Source of the DNA: Bidens hawaiensis
Lineage: Eukaryota; Streptophyta; Magnoliopsida; Asterales; Asteraceae
Length of the DNA stretch: 64,000 nt
Assembly: GCA_021521415.1 (NCBI GenBank)
Contig: JAIQDT010000059.1
Coordinates: 2,418,001-2,482,000 of the forward strand
Direction: 5' to 3'
Below the pieces are notes generated by a model, which was not told the DNA's origin, made no database searches, and saw only the letters and a program-made list of their open reading frames with translations. The position numbers were made by a program, and so were the translations under genes. Positions 40,875 through 52,129 of this stretch are shown piece after piece (the first letter of the stretch is position 1; each line of letters opens with the position of its first letter).

Positions 40875-43425
40875 TCAGATATGATTCTGAAATAACGCGT
40901 CGTTATCAGACTCCGATAAGTTAACAAGCCACATAGGATCAATTACACATATAACACTCGTGTTGGATCCAGGGCCCAATACAATTACCGCTTCACTCGT
41001 CCGATTGTTATAATACCATCTGTTGAACGAGGTGAATAGACTCTGAGGGAAGATCATCATTGGAGCCCTCTTCATTGTCTTCGGCGACTTGACCTGCAAA
41101 ATTATTTTTCTCCAGCTACTGCGAGGATCGATCTCATCGATGTATTTATGTGTCGACACTTGCGGCTTGAAGAATTTGAAACCAAATCTGCACTCATGTT
41201 GCAGATGATCATAGAACCACTCAGCCCACTGATCTTTTCCTCGATTAACAAACGGTCGGTTGGCTAGTGTTCTCACATCCCATCTTGGCATCGTCAAAAT
41301 GTCGTAGGAACGCTTAAAATAATAAATGTCATGTTCCCACTTAATAATATATACTTTAAGCTCCGCATCATACTGCCAAGCAACCAAGTCACCTTTTACA
41401 TCTTTAACACTTTTTACTTCTTCATCAGGTAAGCAGATGCTCGGACCTTTGCTAATCTGACTTCCTCCTATTCGTGATATCAGAAGGTCTCGATCTTCTT
41501 ATTCATGCGCTTCACATCATGCCCAAACATACCATCCAAATCACGCTTTCGTTTCTTCTCTTTGTTGAGAAGTGACTGGTTTCCGCTTCTTTATTTCACT
41601 TCTCTCGTTCTTCACGCAAACGCTGTTCTGCTGCATCAAAATGTTTAGTAGTGAAGAATGGAATACCTGAATCATTGTTGTTATCAGTATAAAGATCAGG
41701 ATAATCCTCAGCAGTCACATCTTCCACTTCCACCTCTTCATACTCAGGCACGTTCCCATGCGGAATGCCTGGATTGGTACTTTCCTCAAAATCAATCTCA
41801 TCTTGCTTGTCTAACCTCTCCCCTGAGAAGAAACTAGGACTTTTAGTTCCCTGTTTTCTCTCTAAATGAACTGAATATGTCAAAACATATTCCGCTGCGC
41901 TAACTCATGAGCTGCTCGGTCTGCTTGCATCTGTGTTTGTTGAAGATGCAACAGATTCAGCATGTGAAACCATTGAGCTTGGGAGGACAACCATAAAAAC
42001 TCGGATGCACAGGTTGCATAGGACCTTGAGGACGATCAAAAGCCATAAATGAATGCTCAGGTCTTTGCAAGAAGTAGGAGTGACTGGAGTAGCAGGAGTA
42101 GTTGGTTGAGGACTAGGCATGCATGCTAAAACAGTCTGCAAAATATCTCCAAAGTACGGACCCGACATAGATGTAGTCATCAAAGTTATAGTTGGAGTTA
42201 TTGGAGAAACTAGCATGTGAACTGGAGTAGGAGATCGAGTAACAATAGGAGGAGATCTCGTAATAGTCTGAGGAATAGGAGAAGTAGGAATAGAAACTGG
42301 AATAGATACAGGTGGAGACGGTCTTTCAAACGGTTGGTTTGGTATCTCAATACCTGAACCTCGTCTCACCCTTTGCTTCTTCGGTTTCTCCCCCTTTTCA
42401 ACCATCGGTTCTTTACCTTTACGTTTGCGCTTTTTTGCATATGTTAACTCAGTGCTCGGCCCTTGACCACCATCACCACCATCATCACCACCATCACCAC
42501 CATTATCACCCTCACACTCAAAATCAGAATTATCGTGAGCCCAACGATCATTGGATGGCGCTTCATAATCAATATTGGCAAGCTGGCCAATTAAACGCTT
42601 GTACCTCAGCCGATTTTGAATACTTTGACCACGGTAAGATCGTAATCATCTCAGAGTCTCAGCATTCAAATGTTCTAGCCTCATCAAATCATCAAGATTA
42701 GCTGGATCTTTAAATAAATCAGGCTGGAGATCGTCTATCATCATTTGCAAGAATCTAGGATACAAGAACTTGTGTCGGCTCGTAAGATTCTCTTTTAAAT
42801 GATAGAAACCCAGTTCAGAGAAATTGAACGGTTTGTTGAGAACAAGTGCAACAAAAGCAGATTGTAACATGACTCGGCATTCATCAAATCCTCCTTTTCT
42901 GCCTCCGAGACAATGTATCAGCACGTGCAACAAATACTTGTACTGCTCGCACAAATATGCCTTGTTATACATAGACTTGCCCAAGTCCCCTTTATATCTT
43001 ATCCTTCCAAACAACCCATGAATCAAACTCTTATCGAATTCACATCGATCATCAATTGAATCAATAGACCCCAATGCATCTCTAATAACCCTCACATCAA
43101 TCCCCACACGTTTCTCTTGAATGACAGCTTTTATCTGATTCTCTACTTCATTAAAATGAGATGTGTCCCAAAAGGCACGTATAATACTTTGGTCAACCAA
43201 AGTCTATGTCAATATATCCTTGTAGATCCTGGAACGTATCAAGAAATTAATCATCCCTCCAAAAATTGGTGAATCTTCAAAATTATCGTGTAAAAAGTCA
43301 CAGATATTATGCTTTGTGTCCCACGACAATAAAACGGGAGCTTTCTCGGGTTCATCAACTTGTTTTGGAGCCTGAACCTCAGGTTGTTGCTCAGGAGCTG
43401 GATTTTGAACAATCTCGTCAGCCAT
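40875..43425 (-). pseudogene. Long uncharacterised retroelement ORF, broken by stops
   Basis: Four segments share one frame (43425, 43200, 42405 and 41883 differ by multiples of 3) and are separated by single stops at about 43204, 42646 and 41905. After a frameshift the reading continues at 41387-40875. Intact it would be about 850 residues. Order: acidic, Gln/Pro-rich N-terminus (MADEIVQNPAPEQQPEVQ); a globular region (AFWDTSHFNEVENQIKAVIQ ... CRVMLQSAFVALVLNKPFNF ... RHKFLYPRFLQMMIDDL); a Gly/Asp tract (GGDGGDDGGDGG); a basic NLS-like KKRKRKGKE; a Pro/Ser/Thr-rich stretch; an acidic segment (EEVEVEDVTAEDYPDLYTD); and a C-terminal Trp/Tyr-rich part. From memory, the globular region resembles a repetitive ORF linked to copia elements in Asteraceae. 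It has no gag knuckle, protease or RT motif. Function unknown. Confidence 0.6.
42468..42510. repeat. (CAC/CAT)n trinucleotide tract inside the ORF
   Basis: ccaccatcaccaccatcatc-type repeat. In the minus-strand ORF it encodes the Gly/Asp tract; on the plus strand it would encode polyhistidine, which is a shadow frame. Confidence 0.8.
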
Positions 43426-43479
43426 TCTGGTTTAACAAGAATAAAATATTGGTAAAATATTCAAGAATATTCTACTGAT

Positions 43480-43690
43480 TAACGAATGAACCTCTCATTC
43501 GTTATCATAAATTCAAATGAATGTCACATTCGTTAACAATGAATCACACATTCGTGTCTTATAACGAATCAACTTATTCGTTAAGCATTCATTACTTTAA
43601 ACTTCCATTCATTATATTTAACGAATTAGACAACATATTTGCTATCTTAGCGAATAGGATGATCATTCGTTAACTTACAACGAATCTGAC
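43480..43690. repeat. AACGAATG/CATTCGTT array 2
   Basis: Roughly ten ATTCGTTA/TAACGAAT words of both orientations (for example attaacgaatgaacctctc, then attcgttatcat). It lies directly upstream of the ORF start on the minus strand. Confidence 0.75.
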
Positions 43691-44089
43691 TAACCTTTGA
43701 CTATCAAATGTTAAAATCAAAACAGCTTTGACTCTATTAAGTCATGACGACGAACTCCTTCACAGAGTCTGTTGATTTACACAACCATTTTACAATTATA
43801 CTCAATCAACATGCTCGGAGATCCCTTTTATACATTAATCAATGAATCTATATCACGACAATCATCAAACTGATAATTTTTTATTAGTTAAACGTTAAGT
43901 ATATATCAGTTTATACAATCAATTGACTAAACCCCAAAACATAGATTATACTTCATGAATCAGATATCAGATTGGTTGCCATTACCTGTAGAATACAAAT
44001 ATATCAATCAATTGATCTAATATGCAGGTAAGAATTTCTGATTAAAATTTGACAGAGTTTCGTTCTTGGAGACGATGTAATAGTGAACA

Positions 44090-44430
44090 AGCGAATGACG
44101 ATTCATTCGTCTGCCTTGGGATTATTAACTCTCAATAATTTCACGCAAATCGAGGATATTCGTTAATTTTGAAATAACGAATGTCCTCATTCGTTAATTT
44201 AAATCTTATTCGTTCAAGATTTAAACGAATTAGATCTACATTCATTACCAAATCAACGAATGATACGTTAACATTACATACGTTAAAATAGTATATGAAT
44301 GTCTTGCATTCGTTAGCTCTGCGAAAGCGAATGTGTCTATTGTAGCGAATGTGGTCATTCGTGATGAATTCGTTAATACCAAGTTAACGAATCATCAATA
44401 ACCTTAACGAATGAGAATTAATCTCATTAA
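44090..44430. repeat. AACGAATG/CATTCGTT array 3
   Basis: More than a dozen CATTCGTT/AACGAATG words, denser from 44155 to 44410. It lies between the putative PBS and the ORF of the minus-strand unit. Confidence 0.75.
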
Positions 44431-44575
44431 TGAATTAAGTACTCAATTAGAAACCAATTAGGGTTTTGTAAATGAATTAAATAATTAATTAGAAAACCAA
44501 TTAGGGTTTTTAATTGAATACTTTAAAATACCCGATCCATCAAAGATCGGTAATGTTTAACTTAAATGGATTTTT

Positions 44576-44587
44576 ACTCTAATACCA
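44576..44587 (-). other. Putative primer-binding site (initiator tRNA-Met type)
   Basis: On the minus strand TGGTATTAGAGT, two differences from TGGTATCAGAGC, preceded by ...ATTTACAAC as expected after an LTR end. Together with the polypurine tract at 40729-40740 it would define a 3.8-kb internal region. A chance match cannot be ruled out. Confidence 0.45.
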
Positions 44588-45094
44588 GTTGTAAATACAT
44601 TAAGCACAATTAACTTAAAATTTTGGGTAACAACCTTTTCTTTTTGTTTAGAATTATTCGCCAACTCGGTAAATCAAAAATAAAGCGGGAAAAATTAAAT
44701 CTTTTTGGATTTTTAAATTTTCAAACCAAAATAAAATGCAGTAAATGTAAAGCAGTAAACAACTAATATCTATAAAAGCAGTACATATTTTTGTGAATTC
44801 GAGCAGGGAATCATATTGATTCAAAATTTCCGTCCATCATAGTTTTCTTTTCAGCATTTATTATGACTAATGTTAAGTTGATTATTGGTATTGTTGTCCA
44901 CCTAAATCTCCTAACAAGTGTTTCAGAGCGTTCGGTGATATGTTTAATTGGTTCAATTAGGCACAAATATCAGAAATTATCAGCTCCAATCTTGATTCAA
45001 GCTTAATTTGATTTTCTCCAAATCACCCCAACTTGACTTAAACCTAAGAATCAATTTGATGTAAAATGATTGATTTTAAGCAATCATAGTCCGT
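44588..45094. other. AT-rich non-coding DNA, possibly LTR
   Basis: No coding frame. If the PBS call is right, this is the inner part of an LTR read on the minus strand. I do not see its counterpart at 40286-40728, so this is unproven. Confidence 0.3.
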
Positions 45095-45495
45095 AATCCC
45101 CACTATCAAAGATATACCCTGGGTATCAAGCAATACCCTAAGGCCTGTTCCCATGGATGATTATGCACGATTTCATCTGTCGCTTTACAGACATTGTGTT
45201 CCTTGTGGTCCGTTTCTTAATGGTAATAAGACGCGAGCAAGGGGACAATGTATGACTCATAACATGGTTTGATCAAGTCTGTAATTCATTTTGTACACAA
45301 AGTACATTTGGCGATCAAGTTTAGAGACTTAAGCAGTTACACTGCGGGTTCGCTTTGTCAAGCATTTTTAATATTCATCGAAATCAATACCAGATGTAAA
45401 ACCGAATAAAGACCCAATGGAGTCAGGAACCCTAAAGCATCCCATCAATACATGACTAAGGCCATAAGACCATACATCGTTGAAGCGTTAACCAC
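45095..45495. repeat. Non-coding module shared with 28736-29150
   Basis: Carries atcaagcaataccct, tgtggtccgtttcttaatgg with taataagacgcgagca, gatcaagt, actgcgggttcgct and catcccatcaataca in the same order and orientation as in the Athila-like element. Here it lies between the copia RNase H end and the ORF unit. Confidence 0.85.
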
Positions 45496-45951
45496 CAACT
45501 AGAAGCTTTTTCTTAAAAATGCTTTCAAAATTGATTAGAAGGCTTGAGTATGACCAGATTATTACATTTCTGCCATCATCATCAAGACCTTTTCTAGAAC
45601 CAATCTCCCTTTTTATTCGGCAATTTATGTTTATATCACTTACTAGTTTGTACTTGTTTGTCAAAAGACTTACCAATACATCAATGCAATTAATCACTCA
45701 GTCTTTTATTACTTACTTTTTACTAGACTTGGGATCAAATAATCAATGTACTATCATTTTCCCTTTTTGCTCAAAAACTCATTTTGAGAAGCATTTTTCA
45801 ATGTTTTTGAATTTTTCAATATTTGTATGTTTTTGAAGTTTTTAAATTTTCTGTACAATAACAAAATTTTTGGATATTTATATTTTTCTCCCTCTAAAAA
45901 CTACAAATAGAAAATAAATAAGAAAAATGAAAATAAAATGATTCAACCGAG

Positions 45952-48101
45952 CTATTGAATATCAGGTAATCTTTTTAATCCGTTTATACCAAGTAAGTAT
46001 TGAAAACGTGTTTTATCTAACGCCTTGGTATAAAGGTCAGCCTTTAGAAAATCCATGTGAATTTTTTCGATATCAATAAGCTTCTTTTCAAAGCAATCAC
46101 GTATAAAGTGATAACGGATTTCAATATGTTTAGTTTTGAAATGTTGAACTGGATTTTTAGTTATAGATATAGCGGTCAAATTATCAATGTAAATGAGAGT
46201 AGTAAGAAACTTCAAACCGTAATCTCGCAGATGCTGCCGTATCCAGAGAACCTGTGAACAGCAACTCGAGGCCGCCACATACTCCGTTTCGGCTGTAGAA
46301 GGTGAGACCGTTGTCTGCTTCTTACACTGCCAGGAAACAAGCTGGTTTCCTAAGAATTGACAACCCGCTGTTGTAGACTTGAAGTTGATCTTGCATCCTT
46401 CATAGTCTGAATCAGTATAAGCGGTGAGATCAAAATTATCGTCCTTGGGGTACCACAACCCGATGTCAGGATTTCCCCTCAGATAATGTAAAATACGCTT
46501 AACTATAGCCAGATGAGTCACTCTGGGACTCGATTGGTACCTGGCACATAAACAAACAGCAAACATTTTCAAATAAATCTATGTGAAGTCGTTCCAGTGG
46601 CATGATAATCGAGTTAATCGATTTGTACGGGTGTGACTTCTTCTGTTTTCCCTTTTTGCGTGCAATGCAATGATCATTTAACTTGAAGTTCTTGAGGGTT
46701 ACACCATACACCAAATCATTAGTGATTAGATGATTCATCTTGCAAACGTGTATGTGCCCCATGCGCCGATGCCATAGAATCAGTCTTTCTCCGTAACCTT
46801 GGAGACAAAACACATTTCAGAGGGTGAAACGTTTACATTAACACTCATGTCGAGGATATAAATATCATTTGATTGAGGTGATCGCATGACAACCATATCT
46901 TCAGGAATTGAGTATCCCGGTTGAAGGATAACACGTTCCTTATCTATGAAAATAGTCATATATTTCTTATCACAAATCTGTGAGACACTTAACAGATTGT
47001 GATCTACTTTTTCACAATAATTAAATTTCTCAAATGTAATCATCCCATTTGAGACTTCTCATTCTTTCGTTATCATTCCACCATTATTACCAGCGAATGC
47101 AACATAACCTCCCTGAATATCTTTGACATTATTCAGAAGATCAAGGTTGCCAGTAATATGCCGAGAACATCCACTGTCTAATATCCACTTGTGACCTGAT
47201 ACAGACCTGGATGAACTCCGCACAAAATGTAAAATGATTAGTTCAAAAAGGCAACCCAAGCCTCAGTCTTGGGCTCTCCTTTTGAGATTTTCAGAGATAA
47301 ATTAAAATTAACACATGCATTTGGTACTTGAGAATATGTGACGGGCTTCTTGGTTTTCTTCTTCAGGTAGCCGCCACGAAGTATTTCCGAGTCCGTATTC
47401 TTACAAACAGGTTGAGAACAGTCAACGAATATGTTTATTACATTAGGAACTTCAACCAGAACCACTTTCCTCGGGTTGATGTTTGAATACATTATGAAAG
47501 ATTCTTCAACTTGAGATTCTTTTGATTTAAAATTACTTTCAACCATTGGAATAGATTGTTTAGATGACAACTTGATATTCTCAACCTGGGCTTTGCATTT
47601 CTTAGCCACATGACCGGTTTCATCACATTTAAAGCATAAACGAGAGTCTAAACTCTTTTGTGGTGGAACACTTGTCTTACAATTTTGTGAAAGTTGAGAA
47701 ATATCAATATTTGGTTGCTCAACGGCTACCGACTTTGAAACCTCATGATTTAATCCCTTTTTATGTTTGTATAATTCAAGATTGGTTGTTGTTAACGACT
47801 TCTCCAATCCCAATGATTTCACAAACTTAATTGGTGTAAACACTTTTGCAATAGGTTTCGTTTGAACATTTTTAGAATTAGATTTAAGAAATCTTTGTTC
47901 AAGGTCGGCAACCTTTGAAGTATCATCTTGAAAAACGCATTCAATCATTTCTAGACTAAGAAGATTCAACGGAACTTCTTTGTCCGAGAACATTTTTGAT
48001 AAGCCTTTTACCTTAAACACCTTCCCTTTGGTTGAATCTTGTTGTGGATTGATGAATTTCATCAAATCCTCATCAGACACGGTAGGTGTAACACCCATCA
48101 A
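45952..48101 (-). pseudogene. Ty1/copia gag-pol relic (SIRE-like), internally deleted
   Basis: Minus-strand order: gag C-terminal region with one CCHC knuckle (CFKCDETGHVAKKC, near 47600); protease (KWILDSGCSRHITGNLDLL, near 47130-47195); the linker (HNLLSVSQICDKKYMTIF near 46950, then DIYILDMS); the GAG pre-integrase domain (LILWHRRMGHIHVCKMNHLI near 46740). The reading then reaches LERLHIDLF, the start of the integrase core, and jumps into the C-terminal RNase H (CLCARYQSSPRVTHLAIVKR ... TAYTDSDYEGC ... STAETEYVAASSC ... ADLYTKALDKTRFQYL). Most of integrase and all of RT, normally about 2 kb, are missing, and the joint near 46560-46575 changes frame. Further stops and frame changes lie near 47045 and 47240. 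An AGAGGGAGAAAAA tract at about 45888-45900 could be its polypurine tract. Confidence 0.85.
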
Positions 48102-48745
48102 ATTTTCATGCCAAAAACATCAATATTAAAAAGTTGAAGAACCAATATATAATATCCAACAAATTTAAGTTGATGTAATCATACATAATATGGTCATTTG
48201 CAAGATATAAATTATTTCAGTGTATATTCGAAATACTATAACTTGAGTGTTTAGTGAAAGTACGATTGCTTAAGTTATAAAGATATCTTATAATAATCAA
48301 ATACCGTTTAAAATTTTTAATTAAAAAAAATATATATGCATACGTACACATATCAAATGTGTGTTAAATTATAATTATAATAATTGTTATAGTAAAATAA
48401 TGACTTACAGCCTTTGCAATGAAATGTGAGAATTTAAAATGGAATATGAATTAGTTAATTTTAATTGTTACAATATTTTTGCCACAACCTACTAACTAAG
48501 TAACTAAATATATATCTATATTCCACGTTTCATATCAATATGCCTTAAGAAAGCTTAGTGGTAGCTATTAGTGCCACGCAATATTGTGATTGCCGCCATT
48601 CATATTAACCGACTAGCATATAAATACAAAGGATGCATAGATTTATATTTTTCATTTTCACACAGATAGAAAACTTAATAGAACTAATAGAACTTTTGTA
48701 AATAAATACAAGAGAGATCAAATCAAGCGAATGGAGAGCATGAGT
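48102..48745. other. AT-rich DNA upstream of the complete family A element
   Basis: No coding frame or clear repeat. A tataaata-like sequence lies near 48619. The TGAGT at 48741-48745 is the left copy of the target-site duplication of the next element. Confidence 0.5.
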
Positions 48746-48892
48746 TGTAACATCTGTATTTTTGAGAGTAATAAATAAAAAAAAGAAAATTTATTATTTC
48801 GTGTGTGTCATTAATTTGATTGTGTGTGTGTAAATGTTGGATAAAAAAATTAGATTTGAAATAGTGAGTGGGTTGTGGGGCCCATAGCCCCC

Positions 48893-48900
48893 TATATAAA
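48893..48900 (+). promoter_or_regulatory. TATA box of the 5' LTR
   Basis: TATATAAA in ccccctatataaacccaac, about 147 bases inside the LTR, matching the position at 2293. Confidence 0.65.
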
Positions 48901-49850
48901 CCCAACCCCTCCACCCTTTCTCCATTTTCTTTCTGTCCACACACTTTCGCACGCACCATAGAACACGCATACTCTTTCAAGACCCGAATCCAAATCCAGG
49001 TTAAAGTAAGGAAGAATTAGGTGTTCAAGTGTCTTCAAATAACAAGAACACGTCCAGATCTACGAGTTGTCCAGATCCGAACCGAACCCGAAGCCAAAGG
49101 TGAGTTTTGGCCAACAAAGTTAAGTTTTGTGGTTGATTTCGACATGCAAACTGATAGAATGATATATTGGGTTGTAGAACTTAAGAAAAACATAAACTTG
49201 GTATGTTATAACCTCATGGGGATGTTATAGGAAAAAGATGATGTTCGGACCATGAAAAACACGGGTATACAAAGTTGGTAAGACCCAAAACCCACAAAAG
49301 AGTAGAATCGGGTCCTAAGGAAGAGTCTTAGAGGAAAATGGCTTTAAAATAGTAAAAAGGGGTTTTTTCGTATGAAATCCATTTTCTGATGCGTTTTTGA
49401 TAAAGGACCTGTAAGCGAAATTCCAAGCTAGAGCTCAACCCCAGCCAGAGGCTCTGCCCCTTGGACCCTGCTAGGGGCTGCCACCCCTAGACCCCGCTAC
49501 CAGAGGCGCTGCCCTCGGACCCTCGTTAGTTGAGCGTTTCATTAACGTAGATGTATGAGGTAGTAGTGATTAATAATTGACACTTTCATTTTGTGTTGCA
49601 CAGTTAGCCGCGCACTGCTAACGAAGGGCATTACCATTAACGGTGAGAGAAACCGGCTTCAGGTGAGTTCTAGCCCCATTTCTCTTGTAATGTTTTCGGG
49701 GATGTGTGCATACTTGTAAGACTAGTAAGATATATACTTATATGATTAATGAGAATGATTAATGCAAGAATGAAAGAAAAATGTTAGAACTTGTATGTGT
49801 TAGTTGTCTAACTTAACATGATTGTAAGAGTCTAGAAAGAATATAATGTA

Positions 49851-50053
49851 AGAGTCAGGGTGACAGGCCTTTCTAATACCTGGACAAGAATAGTAAGAGT
49901 CTAATGTAAGAGTCAGGGTGACAGGTCCTTATAATACCTGGGCAAGAATAGAGTGGCCGACTCTATGATATCGGTGCAAGAGGTCGGGTGGCAGACCCTT
50001 ATAATATCTGTGCAAGAGGTCGGGTGGCAGACCCTTAGAATATCTGTGCAAGA
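49851..50053 (+). repeat. Minisatellite in the 5' LTR
   Basis: Two gtcagggtgacaggc-type units, one gagtggccgactctatgata unit and two gtcgggtggcagaccctta units. The 3' LTR has four units of the last type, so copy number has changed since insertion. Confidence 0.85.
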
Positions 50054-50570
50054 ATGTAAGAATAACTGTATGTTTGTAAGAAAGAGTAAGATTAAGGAAA
50101 GAATAAAGTAATGTTCGTTTGTAAATAAAAGAATGTGTAAGAATAATTATTTGTTAATGAAAGAATATAGTAATGTGAATGTAAGATGAAAGGAAACAAG
50201 AACAGGACAAAGGTAAGAATGGTACCTACGGGTACAAATGTGTAAGAATAATCCTATAACTTGTTAAACTAGAACTCACTCAGCGTAGCTGACTTTTAGT
50301 ATGCACGCAGGTAAGTAGAATGAGGCGGGTTTCTTGAGGTGGGACATGTGGTAAATGGATGAAGACTGGCATCGAAGACGGAAGATTCATGTGTCATTGA
50401 TGTTATTGTTTAAGACTTAAATGTATTTTGTTAAAACAAGTACTTATGCTTTGTAAGAATGTTTAATATTATGTATTCCGTTAAAAGTTTTAATTAACTC
50501 TGATTTTAGAACTGTGTTTATGAGTAAATCAAACACCAAAGTAGGGTTACCGGGAACGGGGCCTTACAAG

Positions 50571-50584
50571 TTGGTATCAGAGCA
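50571..50584 (+). other. Primer-binding site (initiator tRNA-Met)
   Basis: TTGGTATCAGAGCA two bases after the 5' LTR end, the standard match to the 3' end of plant initiator tRNA-Met. Confidence 0.9.
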
Positions 50585-51003
50585 TAAGTTCGAGAGAGAT
50601 AAGCACCTTATACGCTTAGACTCGAACAGAGAATAGGAATTAAAGAAGAGAAGAAAGAGGATGCCAGTCCAAGAATGCAATGTGTCTCCCAAGAAAGCTT
50701 AGAAAGTAATCATATTGTGTAAGTTGATTATGATCTTGTGTATAGTAAAGAATGAGTAAGAAAGCTAACTTAATAGATAGATATAGAATTGCTTGTTTAT
50801 GTGTGAAGATGTGAAACATGTGATCAACCGACTATTATACGTAGAAACTAGCACAAGTGGACTCACAAAGGGAAGTGTGTAGGACACGGAAAGTACTGTG
50901 ATCAGCTAATCACAACTGGCCACTGTTATTACCTGTTAGCCTTACTATTCCTGTACTAAACAATTCCTAAAGTGATGACGTTTGTGTTTTCTTATAGAAT
51001 ACG

Positions 51004-52129
51004 AATGGCTGGTGCTAAGAAGACGGCTGGACAAGGAAGTCACACGAGTCGCCGTGGTAGACCACGTGTTACCCAGGTACCCCCAGGAAGACTGCTGCTA
51101 AGATCAAAGCTTTGAGGTGGGAAGATTTGAAGGAGATGCTTATGAAGAAGTTCTGTGCGGATGTCGAAGTTGAGAGGGCGGAGATGAAGTTCCTGAATCT
51201 GAAGGCAGGAAAGATGACACACCGTGAGTACACCACTGAGTTCAATCGCATGTCCCGACTTGTCCCTGACATGGTGAACACTGAGGCGAAAAGGATCAAG
51301 TGCTACTTGAGGGGACTACCACAAAATGTCCGCACCTTAGTCCGGGCTAGTAAACCTACCACCTTTGACTATGCTGTCGAACTCGCAGAGATGGTTTACG
51401 ATGACCTGGTTGTGGATGATGTGGTGGTGGTGGAAGAGAAGAAAGAGAAGAAGTGGGTTGCTCCTGTTAACCGACCGGGTACTCAGTTGTGGAATTCAGA
51501 AGAGAAGAAACATAAAGTGTGGGAAAGGAAGCCGTGGGGGAGAGTGTAAGTGGGGCTCAGGAGTGAACACTTGCTACAAGTGTGGGAAGACAGGGCACTA
51601 CTCTCGTGATTGTAATAACGAGCCTGTCTGTTACAAGTGTGGAAAGACTGGCCATATGGCAAGAGAATGCACCGCAAATGAAGTTAGGGGAAGTGGTAAG
51701 AAAGTGGCTGACCAGAAAAGACCAAAGACGAGATCCTACATGCTTACCCAAGAGCAAGCCAAGAAGATCCCCGATGTTGTGACAGGTACTTACTTAATAA
51801 ATGGTATTTATGCTTCCATGTTGTTTGACTCAGGTGCGACTAGTAGTTTTGTAGCTACCTCGTTTTGCATGACAGCAAAGATGAAATGTTGTCGTGTGCC
51901 TGAAACTTTTACGATAGAAACCGCTAGTGAGACCTGGGTTAAAATTTTGAGAATGGTTAAGAGTTGTAACATAGAGTTGGAAGGACATAAATTCCCTGTT
52001 ACCTTATACGTGATGACCTTAGGAGGAGTCGATGTGGTATTGGGGATGGATTGGCTGTCTGAATTTGAGGCTCAAATGGTGTGTAAGAGTAGATTGGTAG
52101 ACAAAAGTCTTCAGATGGCGGTACAGTAA
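51004..52129 (+). pseudogene. Tekay-like gag and protease, broken
   Basis: The likely start is the ATG at 51004 (MAGAKKTAGQGSH, basic). The reading passes RRGRPRVTQVPP and then a deletion or frameshift near 51080 takes it into the capsid C-terminal part (RWEDLKEMLMKKFCADVEVE ... [19 protein letters not shown]), so the N-terminal half of the capsid is missing. After another frame change near 51545 two CCHC knuckles follow: [14 protein letters not shown] and [14 protein letters not shown] (51571-51675). The protease has [16 protein letters not shown] near 51820 and [10 protein letters not shown] near 52035. The sequence from 51365 to 52129 is one frame. Confidence 0.85.

Larger units (their letters stand above)
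48746..50568 (+). mobile_element. 5' LTR of the complete family A element
   Basis: 1823 bases, TGTAACATCTG to GGGGCCTTACA. TATA box TATATAAA at 48893-48900. The GC-hairpin block (49441-49523) and minisatellite (49851-50053) are present, but the CGAA array is almost gone (only ttttttcgtatgaaatcc near 49364). Confidence 0.95.

Noticed and set aside
42312..42701. Plus-strand frame with a polyhistidine run
   Set aside because: It is the opposite strand of the Gly/Asp tract in the long minus-strand ORF.
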